DNA from: CAVWDI01 sp046259385
Lineage (GTDB): Bacteria > Chloroflexota > Anaerolineae > Anaerolineales > UBA4823
Length of the DNA stretch: 5,142 nt
NCBI GenBank assembly: GCA_046259385.1
Contig: JBJYWI010000010.1
Location: 1 to 5,142, forward strand
Direction of reading: 5' to 3'
Below, in pieces: positions 1 through 5,142 of the stretch (the stretch's first letter is position 1; every line of letters starts with the position of its first letter). Under the pieces are notes generated by a model, which saw only the letters and a program-made list of their open reading frames with translations, was not told the DNA's origin and searched no databases. Made by a program: the position numbers and the translations under genes.

Positions 1-176
1 ATGTGAACCTTATCCAGCTGAACCCAATATCCAATTATCAGGCAAAACCTTCAACAAATCAAAAAACAATATCGTTTAAGAAGGTACTCGAATCCAATCA
101 AATTCCCTGCACAATACGTCGACGGCGGGGAATAGACATCAATGCTGGTTGCGGACAGCTTGCAACAAATGCATAA
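1..176 (+). CDS. rlmN: RlmN, dual-specificity 23S rRNA/tRNA adenine-C2 methyltransferase, C-terminal fragment
   Basis: Frame 3 is open from the left edge to TAA at 174-176 and gives 57 residues; bases 1-2 are the end of a preceding codon. The peptide begins VNLIQLNP, continues through FKKVLESNQIP and ends TIRRRRGIDINAGCGQLATNA. This is the hallmark C-terminus of RlmN, a cytoplasmic radical-SAM enzyme that methylates C2 of A2503 in 23S rRNA and A37 of some tRNAs. The Cys at 150-152 in AGCGQL corresponds to the conserved cysteine (C355 in E. coli) that carries the methyl group as methyl-cysteine. The radical-SAM CxxxCxxC core lies outside the window. The stop overlaps the start region of the next gene, suggesting coupled expression. 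The family assignment is very secure because the RRRGID...AGCGQL block is diagnostic. Confidence 0.93.
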   Translation, partial: VNLIQLNPISNYQAKPSTNQKTISFKKVLESNQIPCTIRRRRGIDINAGCGQLATNA

Positions 177-834
177 AGAAAATTTACCTCTCCATCAAAC
201 GATCATTGCAGATATATTAAGATACTTTTTTTATTTACTTTATAATCGCTTCGCATTTCTTTACGATTTTGTTGCGTATATAGTGTCATTAGGAACATGG
301 AATGAATGGGTTTTATCAATAAAACCTTATCTTAACGGTAAAAAAATCTTAGAACTCGGTCATGGTACTGGAATATTGTCAGAATCATTATCATTTGACG
401 GCAAAAACATCACAGGAATAGATCAAAGTCCACAGATGGGGAAAATAGCAAAGTCCCGCTGTATAAGAAGCGGACTGAACTACAATTTTATTACCGCAGT
501 AGCTCAAAAATTACCTTTCAGAACAAAGTCTTTTGATCAGGTCGTATCTACTTTCCCTTCTGAATATATAATTGATACTAGAACATTACATGAAATATCA
601 AGAATACTCGTAGATGAAGGAGAGATGGTTTTATTGCCTTATGCATGGATAATAGGTAATGAGTGGTATCGAAGATTTTTAGCATGGCTATTTCGAATCA
701 CCGGTCAGGCACCTGATTGGTCCTCTGAATTCAATAATTCATTTTCATTGACGGGATTTGATGTAAGGGTAAAGCGGATAATTTTGGAGAAAAGCGATCT
801 ACCATTAATTCTTGCAACTAAAAACAAAAATTAA
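169..834 (+). CDS. Class I SAM-dependent methyltransferase (Methyltransf_11 type), substrate unknown
   Basis: The protein has 221 residues from the ATG at 169. Residues 60-68 (ILELGHGTG) are the glycine-rich SAM-binding motif I. Residues 83-90 (GIDQSPQM) supply the acidic residue expected to hold the SAM ribose. Residues 112-130 (AQKLPFRTKSFDQVVSTFP) are the usual 'lPF...sFD.vv' motif leading to strand 4, and HEISRIL at 141-147 with the acidic-glycine turn after it resembles the 'ei.RvLkpGG' segment. An aromatic, partly hydrophobic helix-like stretch at residues 16-44 precedes the fold and may bind membrane or substrate. The start is uncertain. ATG 169 overlaps the rlmN stop by 8 nt, typical of coupling. 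ATG 142 would add nine residues, but those bases are fully constrained by the rlmN AGCGQL codons, so they give no independent support. Neither start has a good Shine-Dalgarno sequence. Small molecule, lipid or quinone methylation are all possible. Confidence 0.85.
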   Translation: MHKENLPLHQTIIADILRYFFYLLYNRFAFLYDFVAYIVSLGTWNEWVLSIKPYLNGKKILELGHGTGILSESLSFDGKNITGIDQSPQMGKIAKSRCIRSGLNYNFITAVAQKLPFRTKSFDQVVSTFPSEYIIDTRTLHEISRILVDEGEMVLLPYAWIIGNEWYRRFLAWLFRITGQAPDWSSEFNNSFSLTGFDVRVKRIILEKSDLPLILATKNKN

Positions 835-850
835 AAATAAAGAAATAAAG
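835..850 (+). repeat. Tandem 8-bp repeat AAATAAAG x2 in an A-rich gene junction
   Basis: AAATAAAG occurs twice head to tail directly before the phosphatase ATG at 854, inside a nearly pure A tract starting near 820. The repeat contains the only purine-rich stretch that could act as a (weak) ribosome binding site; no GGAG-like element is present. Low complexity is the simplest explanation. Confidence 0.6.
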
Positions 851-853
851 AAA

Positions 854-1564
854 ATGAAGTTCGACGTTCATATCTCAGTCTCAAAAATTAAGAAATATGC
901 AACTTCTGCAAGTGGAGATACAGTGGAAGTTACCGAACGACCGCAGGGTGGTGTCTCAGTGGTGCTGGCTGATGGACAGAGTTCAGGAAAGGGGGCAAAA
1001 TGGGTTTCAACATTTGTGGTTCGCAAAGTTATCACCCTTCTTGCAGAAGGGGTAAGAGATGGCGCGGCAGCAAGGGCTGCTTCTGACAGTCTCTTTACAG
1101 AAAGAGGAGGAAGAGTGTCAGCGGCATTAAATATTATTTCCGTTGACAATCAATCAAAAACAATGGTAATTACCAGAAATAACCCTGCTCCAGCACTTCT
1201 TGTTGATGGCAATACTCAGTTATTGAATGAACATGTTGATCCTATTGGTATTTATCGTGGTACCCGACCTAACATAACTGAGATATCTTTAAAAACCGGG
1301 ATTACCGGAATTGTGTACTCAGATGGATTAGTCCATTGCGGCACAAGATACGGCGAGAAATTTGATGTCGTTTCGTATATAAACGATCTCACGAAAACTG
1401 AGAATATTTCTTCCAAGGAGATAGCTGATTGTCTTTTGAAATATGCCCTAAAACTGGATAAAGGACGTCCCGCCGATGATATCAGCATTGTGGTAGTTAA
1501 GGTTGAAGCACCTTCTGGAGATGAAGTTCGCCGTATGTCAGTCAGACTGCCTTTAGGTAACTAA
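854..1564 (+). CDS. SpoIIE family (PP2C-like) serine/threonine protein phosphatase, single domain
   Basis: The protein has 236 residues. It is a cytoplasmic, metal-dependent phosphatase domain with no sensor, membrane or partner domain attached. Motifs visible are VVLADGQSSG (residues 36-45, metal-ligand D40 and the DG..G turn), a VSAALNIISVD strand (88-98), NPAPALLV (110-117), DPIGIY (129-134), VYSDGLVHCG (154-163, D157) and PADDISIVVV (206-215, D208/D209). This is the order expected for the PP2C/SpoIIE fold, with the acidic metal site complete. The C-terminus ends in VRRMSVRLPLGN, a conserved-looking tail. The ATG at 854 is chosen because upstream extension to TTG 812 only adds a lysine/asparagine-rich translation of the A tract and overlaps the methyltransferase. 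By family knowledge such enzymes dephosphorylate anti-sigma-antagonist-like proteins, but no RsbV- or RsbW-like gene is seen here, so the target is unknown. The next gene starts right after its stop. Confidence 0.9.
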   Translation: MKFDVHISVSKIKKYATSASGDTVEVTERPQGGVSVVLADGQSSGKGAKWVSTFVVRKVITLLAEGVRDGAAARAASDSLFTERGGRVSAALNIISVDNQSKTMVITRNNPAPALLVDGNTQLLNEHVDPIGIYRGTRPNITEISLKTGITGIVYSDGLVHCGTRYGEKFDVVSYINDLTKTENISSKEIADCLLKYALKLDKGRPADDISIVVVKVEAPSGDEVRRMSVRLPLGN

Positions 1565-1918
1565 ATGGCGAAAGACATTACTATTGGTGTGGTTGGACCT
1601 TGTGCTGCTGGGAAAACAACCCTAATAAATAATCTTGAAGAAAAAGGTTATTGCGCAAGGCATATCGCTCAGGAACATTCATATGTGAAGGACATGTGGG
1701 AGCGTATTTCGAAACCTTCCTTACTTATTTATTTGGAAGTCTCGTATGAAAATACAATCATTCGAAAACGACTCAAATGGTCCAGAAATGAATATCAAAC
1801 ACAGATCGAAAGGCTATGTCATGCGAGAAACCATGCAGATATTTATATTGATACCAACAAATTAAGTTCAGATGAAGTATTTGCACAGGCAATAGAGGGA
1901 ATACAGCAACAATCCTAG
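1565..1918 (+). CDS. Small P-loop NTPase, kinase-like, function unknown
   Basis: The protein has 117 residues. Residues 11-19 (GPCAAGKTT) form a clean Walker A motif after a hydrophobic strand (ITIGVV, 5-10). Strand-like LLIYLEVS (53-60) followed by an arginine/lysine-rich helix (IIRKRLKW, 65-72) and the C-terminal AR..ADIYIDTNKLSSDEV (87-105) resemble the late strand, LID and final strand of small-molecule kinases such as shikimate or dephospho-CoA kinases. At 117 residues it is far shorter than those families (about 170-200), and I see no obvious Walker B or substrate-binding segment between the P-loop and residue 53. A QEHSY...DMW patch (36-45) is probably the group's own signature. The ATG follows the phosphatase TAA with no spacer, and an AGG at 1555-1557 lies 7 nt upstream as a Shine-Dalgarno, so co-translation is very likely. 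The biochemical role is not known to me; nucleotide binding is the only supported claim. Confidence 0.82.
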   Translation: MAKDITIGVVGPCAAGKTTLINNLEEKGYCARHIAQEHSYVKDMWERISKPSLLIYLEVSYENTIIRKRLKWSRNEYQTQIERLCHARNHADIYIDTNKLSSDEVFAQAIEGIQQQS

Positions 1919-1920
1919 AA

Positions 1921-1949
1921 TAGACACCGTAATTAATCAGGAGTATAAT
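1921..1949 (+). promoter_or_regulatory. Sigma-70-type promoter for secDF
   Basis: TAGACA (1921-1926, five of six matches to TTGACA) is followed by a 17-bp spacer and a perfect TATAAT (1944-1949). Initiation would fall near 1956, giving a leader of roughly 48 nt before secD. It begins two bases after the stop codon of the P-loop gene. The -10 hexamer sits in the loop of a short inverted repeat, CAGGA (1938-1942) and TCCTG (1950-1954). Confidence 0.65.
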
Positions 1950-1957
1950 TCCTGGTG

Positions 1958-1980
1958 CCAGCCTTAGGCTGGTATTTGTT
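1958..1980 (+). promoter_or_regulatory. GC-rich hairpin in the secD leader (possible 5' stabiliser, terminator or attenuator)
   Basis: CCAGCC (1958-1963), loop TTA, GGCTGG (1967-1972) form a perfect 6-bp stem; T1956-A1974 and several G-T pairs can lengthen it. It is followed by TATTTGTTT, an interrupted T-rich run. Seen from the upstream operon it could be an intrinsic terminator. Seen from the promoter at 1921-1949 it lies at the extreme 5' end of the secDF transcript, where it could protect the RNA or attenuate it. The sequence does not decide between these. Confidence 0.55.
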
Positions 1981-1987
1981 TGGCTTT

Positions 1988-1993
1988 GGAGGT
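1988..1993 (+). promoter_or_regulatory. Strong Shine-Dalgarno GGAGGT for secD
   Basis: GGAGGT lies 10 nt before the ATG at 2004. A second ATG follows immediately at 2007, but the spacing favours 2004. Confidence 0.7.
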
Positions 1994-2003
1994 TTAAATC
2001 AGG

Positions 2004-3404
2004 ATGATGAGAAGTGACTATAAATATTTAATTCCAATAATAATTGCAGTAGTTATTGCTATCTGGATTATTTGGCCTAACAATCCAGGAATTAATATCG
2101 CTGGTTTTCAAAAGGAAATTGAAACAAGGTTAGGATTAGATCTTGTTGGTGGCGTCCAGGCATTGCTCGAAGCTGATCTACCAGAAAATACAGCAATTGA
2201 ACCCGAGGCCATGAGAACCGCAACAAGAATTGTTGAGAATCGGGTCAATGGACTGGGAGTAACAGAAGCGGTGGTACAGCAAGCAGGAGATAGGAGAATT
2301 GTTGTTGAATTACCTGGCGAGACCGATCCAGAGAGCGCGCTGGCAACACTCAAACAAACAGGTCTTTTAGAATTTGTGGATTTTTCTGGTCTTTCACCAC
2401 AAGAAGTCTATTCACTAACAAATCAGGAAATTCAGACAGATTTCGGACAAGATAATAACCTCGTACCATCCGTTGAAACACCTGCGGATATAGGCGTGGG
2501 TTCTGAGATTGATTTATCATCCTTATCGAATAGGGTTTATCATACCGTCATGACTGGAGCAGATTTGAAATCAGTCCAGGTAGTTACAAGCCAGACAGGT
2601 GAGTATCAGGTCGCGTTTGAACTGACTCCAAATGGCTCGAATATATTTCGCGACTTTACATCTCAAAATGTCGGAGAATCACTCGCAATTATTCTGGATA
2701 ATAAGGTTATATCAGCACCTGTCATCAACGAACCTATTACAGATGGCCGAGGGGTAATTACCGGAAATTTTGATTACGACACCTCAAATGCCTTGGCTAT
2801 ACAACTTAGATATGGTTCACTCCCAATACCGTTAAAAATTGTTGAAACAAGAACAGTCGGCCCAACCCTTGGGCAGGATTCTCTACAGAAAAGTTTAATT
2901 GCCGGAGTAGTTGGTTTTACAATCGTTATTCTCTTTATGGGTTTGTATTACCGCCTACCAGGATTAGTAGCTGATGTTGCGATTATTCTTTATGCAATTT
3001 TCGCGTTTGCTTTGTTCCGCTTCATCCCCATAACATTAACGCTTCCAGGTGTTGCAGGATTTTTATTAAGTACAGGTGCGGCGCTTGATGCAAATATTCT
3101 AATCTTTGAACGGTTCAAGGAAGAATTGAGAAGTGGAAAACCAATCCAACAATCATTGTTACTTGGCTGGAAAAGGGCCTGGCCTTCTATAAGGGATTCA
3201 AATATCGCAACTCTGATTACGTGTGCGATTTTGTTCTGGTTTGGCAGTACATTCGGCGCTACAATCGTTAAAGGCTTTTCTCTTACATTAGCGCTGGGAG
3301 TTATTGTAAGCTTATTCACAGCTCTGGTGATAACAAGAGCTTTACTTAATCTAGCAATTAATACTTTTAAACCCAAGAACTTTGTTAAGTGGTATGGAAT
3401 TTAA
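2004..3404 (+). CDS. secD: Protein translocase subunit SecD
   Basis: The protein has 466 residues. With SecF it forms the membrane complex that uses the proton gradient to pull secreted proteins out of SecYEG. TM1 is at about residues 8-25. GLDLVGG (44-50) is the classic SecD P1 motif, followed by RTATRIVENRVNGLGV (71-86) and VVELPG (100-105). The extracytoplasmic domain ends in SLAIILDNKVISAPVI (226-241). The membrane block holds five further helices at about 296-315, 319-337, 343-366, 399-417 and 421-447. ETRTVGPTLGQ (281-291) precedes TM2, and GAALDANILIFERFKEE (358-374) carries D362, matching the proton-relay aspartate D519 of E. coli SecD. The length is short compared with E. coli SecD (about 615) but normal for bacteria with a compact P1 head. 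secF follows after 12 nt. The gene has its own likely promoter and strong ribosome binding site. Confidence 0.97.
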   Translation: MMRSDYKYLIPIIIAVVIAIWIIWPNNPGINIAGFQKEIETRLGLDLVGGVQALLEADLPENTAIEPEAMRTATRIVENRVNGLGVTEAVVQQAGDRRIVVELPGETDPESALATLKQTGLLEFVDFSGLSPQEVYSLTNQEIQTDFGQDNNLVPSVETPADIGVGSEIDLSSLSNRVYHTVMTGADLKSVQVVTSQTGEYQVAFELTPNGSNIFRDFTSQNVGESLAIILDNKVISAPVINEPITDGRGVITGNFDYDTSNALAIQLRYGSLPIPLKIVETRTVGPTLGQDSLQKSLIAGVVGFTIVILFMGLYYRLPGLVADVAIILYAIFAFALFRFIPITLTLPGVAGFLLSTGAALDANILIFERFKEELRSGKPIQQSLLLGWKRAWPSIRDSNIATLITCAILFWFGSTFGATIVKGFSLTLALGVIVSLFTALVITRALLNLAINTFKPKNFVKWYGI

Positions 3405-3416
3405 CAGGGAACCAAT

Positions 3417-4358
3417 ATGAACATAGATATCATCGGAAAACGCTATATCTTTTTTATTGTTTCATTGGCAATCATTCTTCCTGGTTTGATTCTGGGAGTT
3501 GTAATGGCTGTCAATGGAGAATTACCTCTTGCTATTGATTTCACTGGAGGTACTTTAATTGAAATAAAACTTTCAAACGGTCAGGAACCGCAGCCCGCGG
3601 ATATTGTCCTACTATACAAGGAAATTGGAATTGATGATGTAAAAGTTCAGACTACCAGCCAAGGGACATTTGTGTCTCGCTCTTCCCTTCTCGCTGAGGA
3701 TGTCCCAGGAAAGATTATTGAAGAAATGAAGAAAAAATTCGACGCTGATGTAACAATCCTACGAATTGAAAGCGTTGGACCAACCGTTGGGCGAGAAGTA
3801 ACCCAGAGAGCCGCGCTTGCAGTTGGTGTTGCAGCATTTGTTGTCGTTCTGTATATTACCTTTGCATTTCGCGGAATACCCAATGCTTTTCGTTACGGAA
3901 TTTGTGCGATTATCGCTATGTTTCATGATGTGTTGGTCGTAATCAGTATTACAGCAATTGGGAGTTACCTATGGGGATGGCAAATTGATGCCCTGTTTCT
4001 CACTGCTCTATTAACCGTGATTGGATTCTCTGTCCAGGATAAAATTGTGGTATTTGACAGGATTCGTGAAAACTCAAGTATTTATCGCCGACTTCCATAT
4101 GAAACTCTAGTAAACCATTCCATAGTTCAAACTCTCCAGCGGTCAATAAATACTCAACTTATGACTGTTGAGTTTATGCTTTTAGCACTAGCGTTGTTTG
4201 GTGGAGTTACTCTCCAACCATTCTCATGGACAATGCTTATCGGGTTATTTTGTGGAACTTATTCCTCCATTTTTATAGCAGCTACACTTCTCGTGATATG
4301 GGAGAACCACGAATGGCAGAATTGGTTTAGAAGGAAAGAAAGTCCCGCAACAGTTTAG
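3417..4358 (+). CDS. secF: Protein translocase subunit SecF
   Basis: The protein has 313 residues and is the partner of SecD in the proton-driven Sec accessory complex. TM1 is at about 10-31, then AIDFTGGTLIEI (39-50, the SecF DFTGG motif), a small extracytoplasmic domain, and VGPTVGREV (120-128) before TM2 (about 132-151). MFHDVLVV (168-175) lies in TM3. TM4 ends in IGFSVQDKIVVFDRIREN (202-219). D208 corresponds to E. coli SecF D213, and R242 in QTLQRSINT, 34 residues later, corresponds to R247; both are needed for proton-coupled function in the family. TM5 is at about 250-268 and TM6 at about 272-295. Unusually, the residue after D208 is lysine, where the motif I know is Asn-Asp-Ser/Thr. 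The ATG is preceded by AGGGA (3406-3410) at a 6-nt spacing. No convincing terminator is seen after the TAG stop. Confidence 0.97.
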   Translation: MNIDIIGKRYIFFIVSLAIILPGLILGVVMAVNGELPLAIDFTGGTLIEIKLSNGQEPQPADIVLLYKEIGIDDVKVQTTSQGTFVSRSSLLAEDVPGKIIEEMKKKFDADVTILRIESVGPTVGREVTQRAALAVGVAAFVVVLYITFAFRGIPNAFRYGICAIIAMFHDVLVVISITAIGSYLWGWQIDALFLTALLTVIGFSVQDKIVVFDRIRENSSIYRRLPYETLVNHSIVQTLQRSINTQLMTVEFMLLALALFGGVTLQPFSWTMLIGLFCGTYSSIFIAATLLVIWENHEWQNWFRRKESPATV

Positions 4359-4430
4359 CCACAATTAGTAATATAAAATAAATTGCATAACTTGATGTCT
4401 TCTTTGAAGTGAGAATTTGGATGTTGCTTT
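4359..4430. other. Convergent intergenic gap between secF and the A24 protease
   Basis: These 72 bp separate two converging genes. I looked for a bidirectional terminator and found only weak structures, CTTC-TTT-GAAG around 4400-4410 and TTTGG...CCAAA with a 13-nt loop across 4416-4438, neither GC-rich. Termination may be factor-dependent or the signals may lie within the facing genes. Confidence 0.5.
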
Positions 4431-4961
4431 TTACCAAACAAATCCTTGAATAATTGGAAGATAATTAACAAAAATAGATCCCATAATAATAAATGGGCTG
4501 ATTGGCAATGATAAGTCAGGATGGTATTCTTTTTTGATTATTTTGGAAGACGAATAAATAAGGCTGACCGCAGCGAGAAAAAGTAAAGAGAAAAATAATC
4601 CTGAAATAATTGACCTTCTGCCTAAAAACAGACCGGAGATTAAACCCAATAGAATATCATTTGGATAAAGAGCTTTATTATGTAAATAAACGCCGCGCCT
4701 TAGAGCAATATAAGGCATCAGTTTTATCCCAATTGCATAAACAATCAACATTAACACAAATCCGATTCCCCCACCAACAGCGGTGTTTAACCAACCATTT
4801 ATCCAAATTCCATAAATCATTCCAATTATTATTCCAATAACTATTGTTACATTATAAATTTTTCTAAACTTGAAATCATAATAAAATACCATTCCGAAAT
4901 AACAAATCAAAACACACTCTAAAATGACATTGATACAATTCGTGTATTGATTGAATTCCAA
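4431..4961 (-). CDS. A24-type (prepilin peptidase/CpaA-like) membrane aspartic protease, catalytic domain only
   Basis: The protein has 176 residues and about six membrane segments (roughly 9-28, 37-54, 61-83, 100-113, 119-137, 153-170). YYDFKFRKIYN (27-37) matches the first A24 motif (aspartate D29, then R.I.N), and YPNDILLGLISGLFLG (99-114) matches the second (D102, then the spaced glycines). LPISPFIIMGS (152-162) resembles the conserved 'P.gPfl..G' helix. The N-terminal methyltransferase-like domain of full-length PilD is absent, as in CpaA/TadV and archaeal FlaK-like enzymes. The GxGD motif is altered to PND and IPN to IYN, so activity is plausible but unproven. No pilin or pilus gene is visible. 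The TTG at 4961-4959 is chosen because GGAGGG lies 9 nt before it; a TTG at 4985 would add eight residues that translate this same Shine-Dalgarno region. It converges on secF. Confidence 0.75.
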   Translation of the reverse strand: MEFNQYTNCINVILECVLICYFGMVFYYDFKFRKIYNVTIVIGIIIGMIYGIWINGWLNTAVGGGIGFVLMLIVYAIGIKLMPYIALRRGVYLHNKALYPNDILLGLISGLFLGRRSIISGLFFSLLFLAAVSLIYSSSKIIKKEYHPDLSLPISPFIIMGSIFVNYLPIIQGFVW

Positions 4962-4970
4962 ATTACTAAG

Positions 4971-4976
4971 CCCTCC
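4971..4976 (-). promoter_or_regulatory. Shine-Dalgarno GGAGGG that fixes the TTG start of the A24 protease
   Basis: Read on the minus strand, GGAGGG (4976-4971) is 9 nt before TTG at 4961-4959. The first in-frame ATG lies inside the first membrane segment and is too far downstream, so a TTG start is the best reading. Confidence 0.65.
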
Positions 4977-4989
4977 ACGCGGCAACCTG

Positions 4990-5017
4990 TATATAATTTA
5001 TCAAAACTGAAACACAA
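4990..5017 (-). promoter_or_regulatory. Candidate promoter for the A24 protease
   Basis: On the minus strand, TTGTGT (5017-5012), a 16-bp spacer and TATATA (4995-4990) resemble a sigma-70 promoter; TATACA with an 18-bp spacer is an overlapping alternative. Initiation would fall near 4980-4985, just before the GGAGGG, which fits the 4961 start and disfavours the start at 4985. The region is AT-rich, so chance matches are likely. Confidence 0.4.
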
Positions 5018-5047
5018 GCTTGCATGAATTTAAGAACACAAACGATT

Positions 5048-5106
5048 AAATCGATTTCTGTTTCATTTATAAATGCTTATAATTATTCATTATCTGTATA
5101 ATTATA
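5048..5106. repeat. Cluster of AT-rich palindromes and a 9-bp direct repeat
   Basis: Three perfect palindromes lie close together: AAATCGATTT (5048-5057), CATTTATAAATG (5064-5075) and TATAATTATA (5097-5106). TATAATTAT occurs twice in direct orientation at 5078-5086 and 5097-5105, 19 bp apart start to start. Each copy contains a perfect TATAAT, so either could be the -10 of a rightward promoter for a gene beyond the window, although no good -35 lies at the right distance. They could also be operator sites; base composition alone may explain them. Confidence 0.4.
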
Positions 5107-5142
5107 GGTGGGCGTTACGTTATGATTATTGTAATGATATGA

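Noticed and set aside
2..79. Frame-2 open stretch ending at TAA 77-79 that looks like a gene tail
   Set aside because: Frame 3 across the same bases encodes the unmistakable RlmN C-terminus, so frame 2 is a shadow.
812..853. Upstream TTG start for the phosphatase at 812
   Set aside because: It adds only a Lys/Asn-rich translation of an A tract and overlaps the methyltransferase by 23 bases; the ATG at 854 fits the family N-terminus.
868..1488. Two minus-strand open frames (868-1149 and 1252-1488) opposite the phosphatase
   Set aside because: They are antiphase to a well-conserved phosphatase with full motifs, and their translations show no recognisable domain.
2108..3376. Minus-strand open frames opposite secD (2108-2353 and 2990-3376)
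   Set aside because: The plus strand clearly encodes SecD throughout; the antisense translations are low-complexity Ser/Thr/Pro- or Asn-rich shadows.
3647..3883. Minus-strand open frame opposite secF
   Set aside because: It overlaps conserved SecF motifs and has no family resemblance.
4610..4840. Plus-strand open frame of 76 codons opposite the A24 protease
   Set aside because: The minus strand carries both A24 aspartate motifs and the membrane segments; the plus-strand peptide has no hydrophobic pattern or motif.
5024..5101. 25-codon ATG open frame at the right end, and a 6-codon one at 5122-5142
   Set aside because: Neither has a Shine-Dalgarno sequence or protein-like character, and both lie in AT-rich palindrome-bearing sequence where short frames arise by chance.
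5083..5142. Minus-strand frame open from the right edge to TAA at 5085-5083, possibly a gene tail
   Set aside because: It has only 19 codons and no recognisable motif; it cannot be distinguished from chance without more sequence.

Overview
The window reads as an AT-rich genome of the Chloroflexota, most likely the Anaerolineae or a relative. The clearest pointers are separate secD and secF genes, a free-standing SpoIIE-type phosphatase whose sequence matches a type I associate with this phylum, and a class I methyltransferase with an ELGHGTG motif. This taxonomic call is inference from protein family resemblance; no rRNA or other marker is present.

Layout. Bases 1-176 hold the last 57 codons of rlmN (23S rRNA/tRNA adenine-C2 methyltransferase), cut by the left edge. 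They have no start codon inside the window and so are easy to miss. Four more rightward genes follow in tight array: a class I SAM methyltransferase (about 169-834), a SpoIIE/PP2C-like phosphatase (854-1564) and a very small P-loop protein of kinase-like appearance (1565-1918) that directly abuts the phosphatase stop codon. After an 85-bp gap come secD (2004-3404) and secF (3417-4358). The gap carries a near-consensus sigma-70 promoter, a GC-rich hairpin and a strong Shine-Dalgarno sequence, so secDF probably has its own promoter while possibly also receiving read-through. Converging on secF from the right is a minus-strand A24-type (prepilin peptidase-like) membrane protease (4431-4961), probably started at a TTG codon behind a strong GGAGGG. 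The last 180 bp are AT-rich, non-coding as far as can be seen, and contain several palindromes and -10-like hexamers.

How the genes work together. SecD and SecF form the proton-driven accessory complex of the SecYEG translocon, and their key charged membrane residues are all present (SecD D362, SecF D208 and R242). The phosphatase and the P-loop protein look like a translationally coupled pair of unknown target. Their placement between RNA-modification and secretion genes suggests a housekeeping locus rather than a mobile or defence island. I found no mobile element, CRISPR array, tRNA or rRNA. The points most worth follow-up are the minimal P-loop protein with its phosphatase partner, a lysine directly beside the proton-relay aspartate of SecF, and an A24 protease whose second catalytic motif is degenerate.
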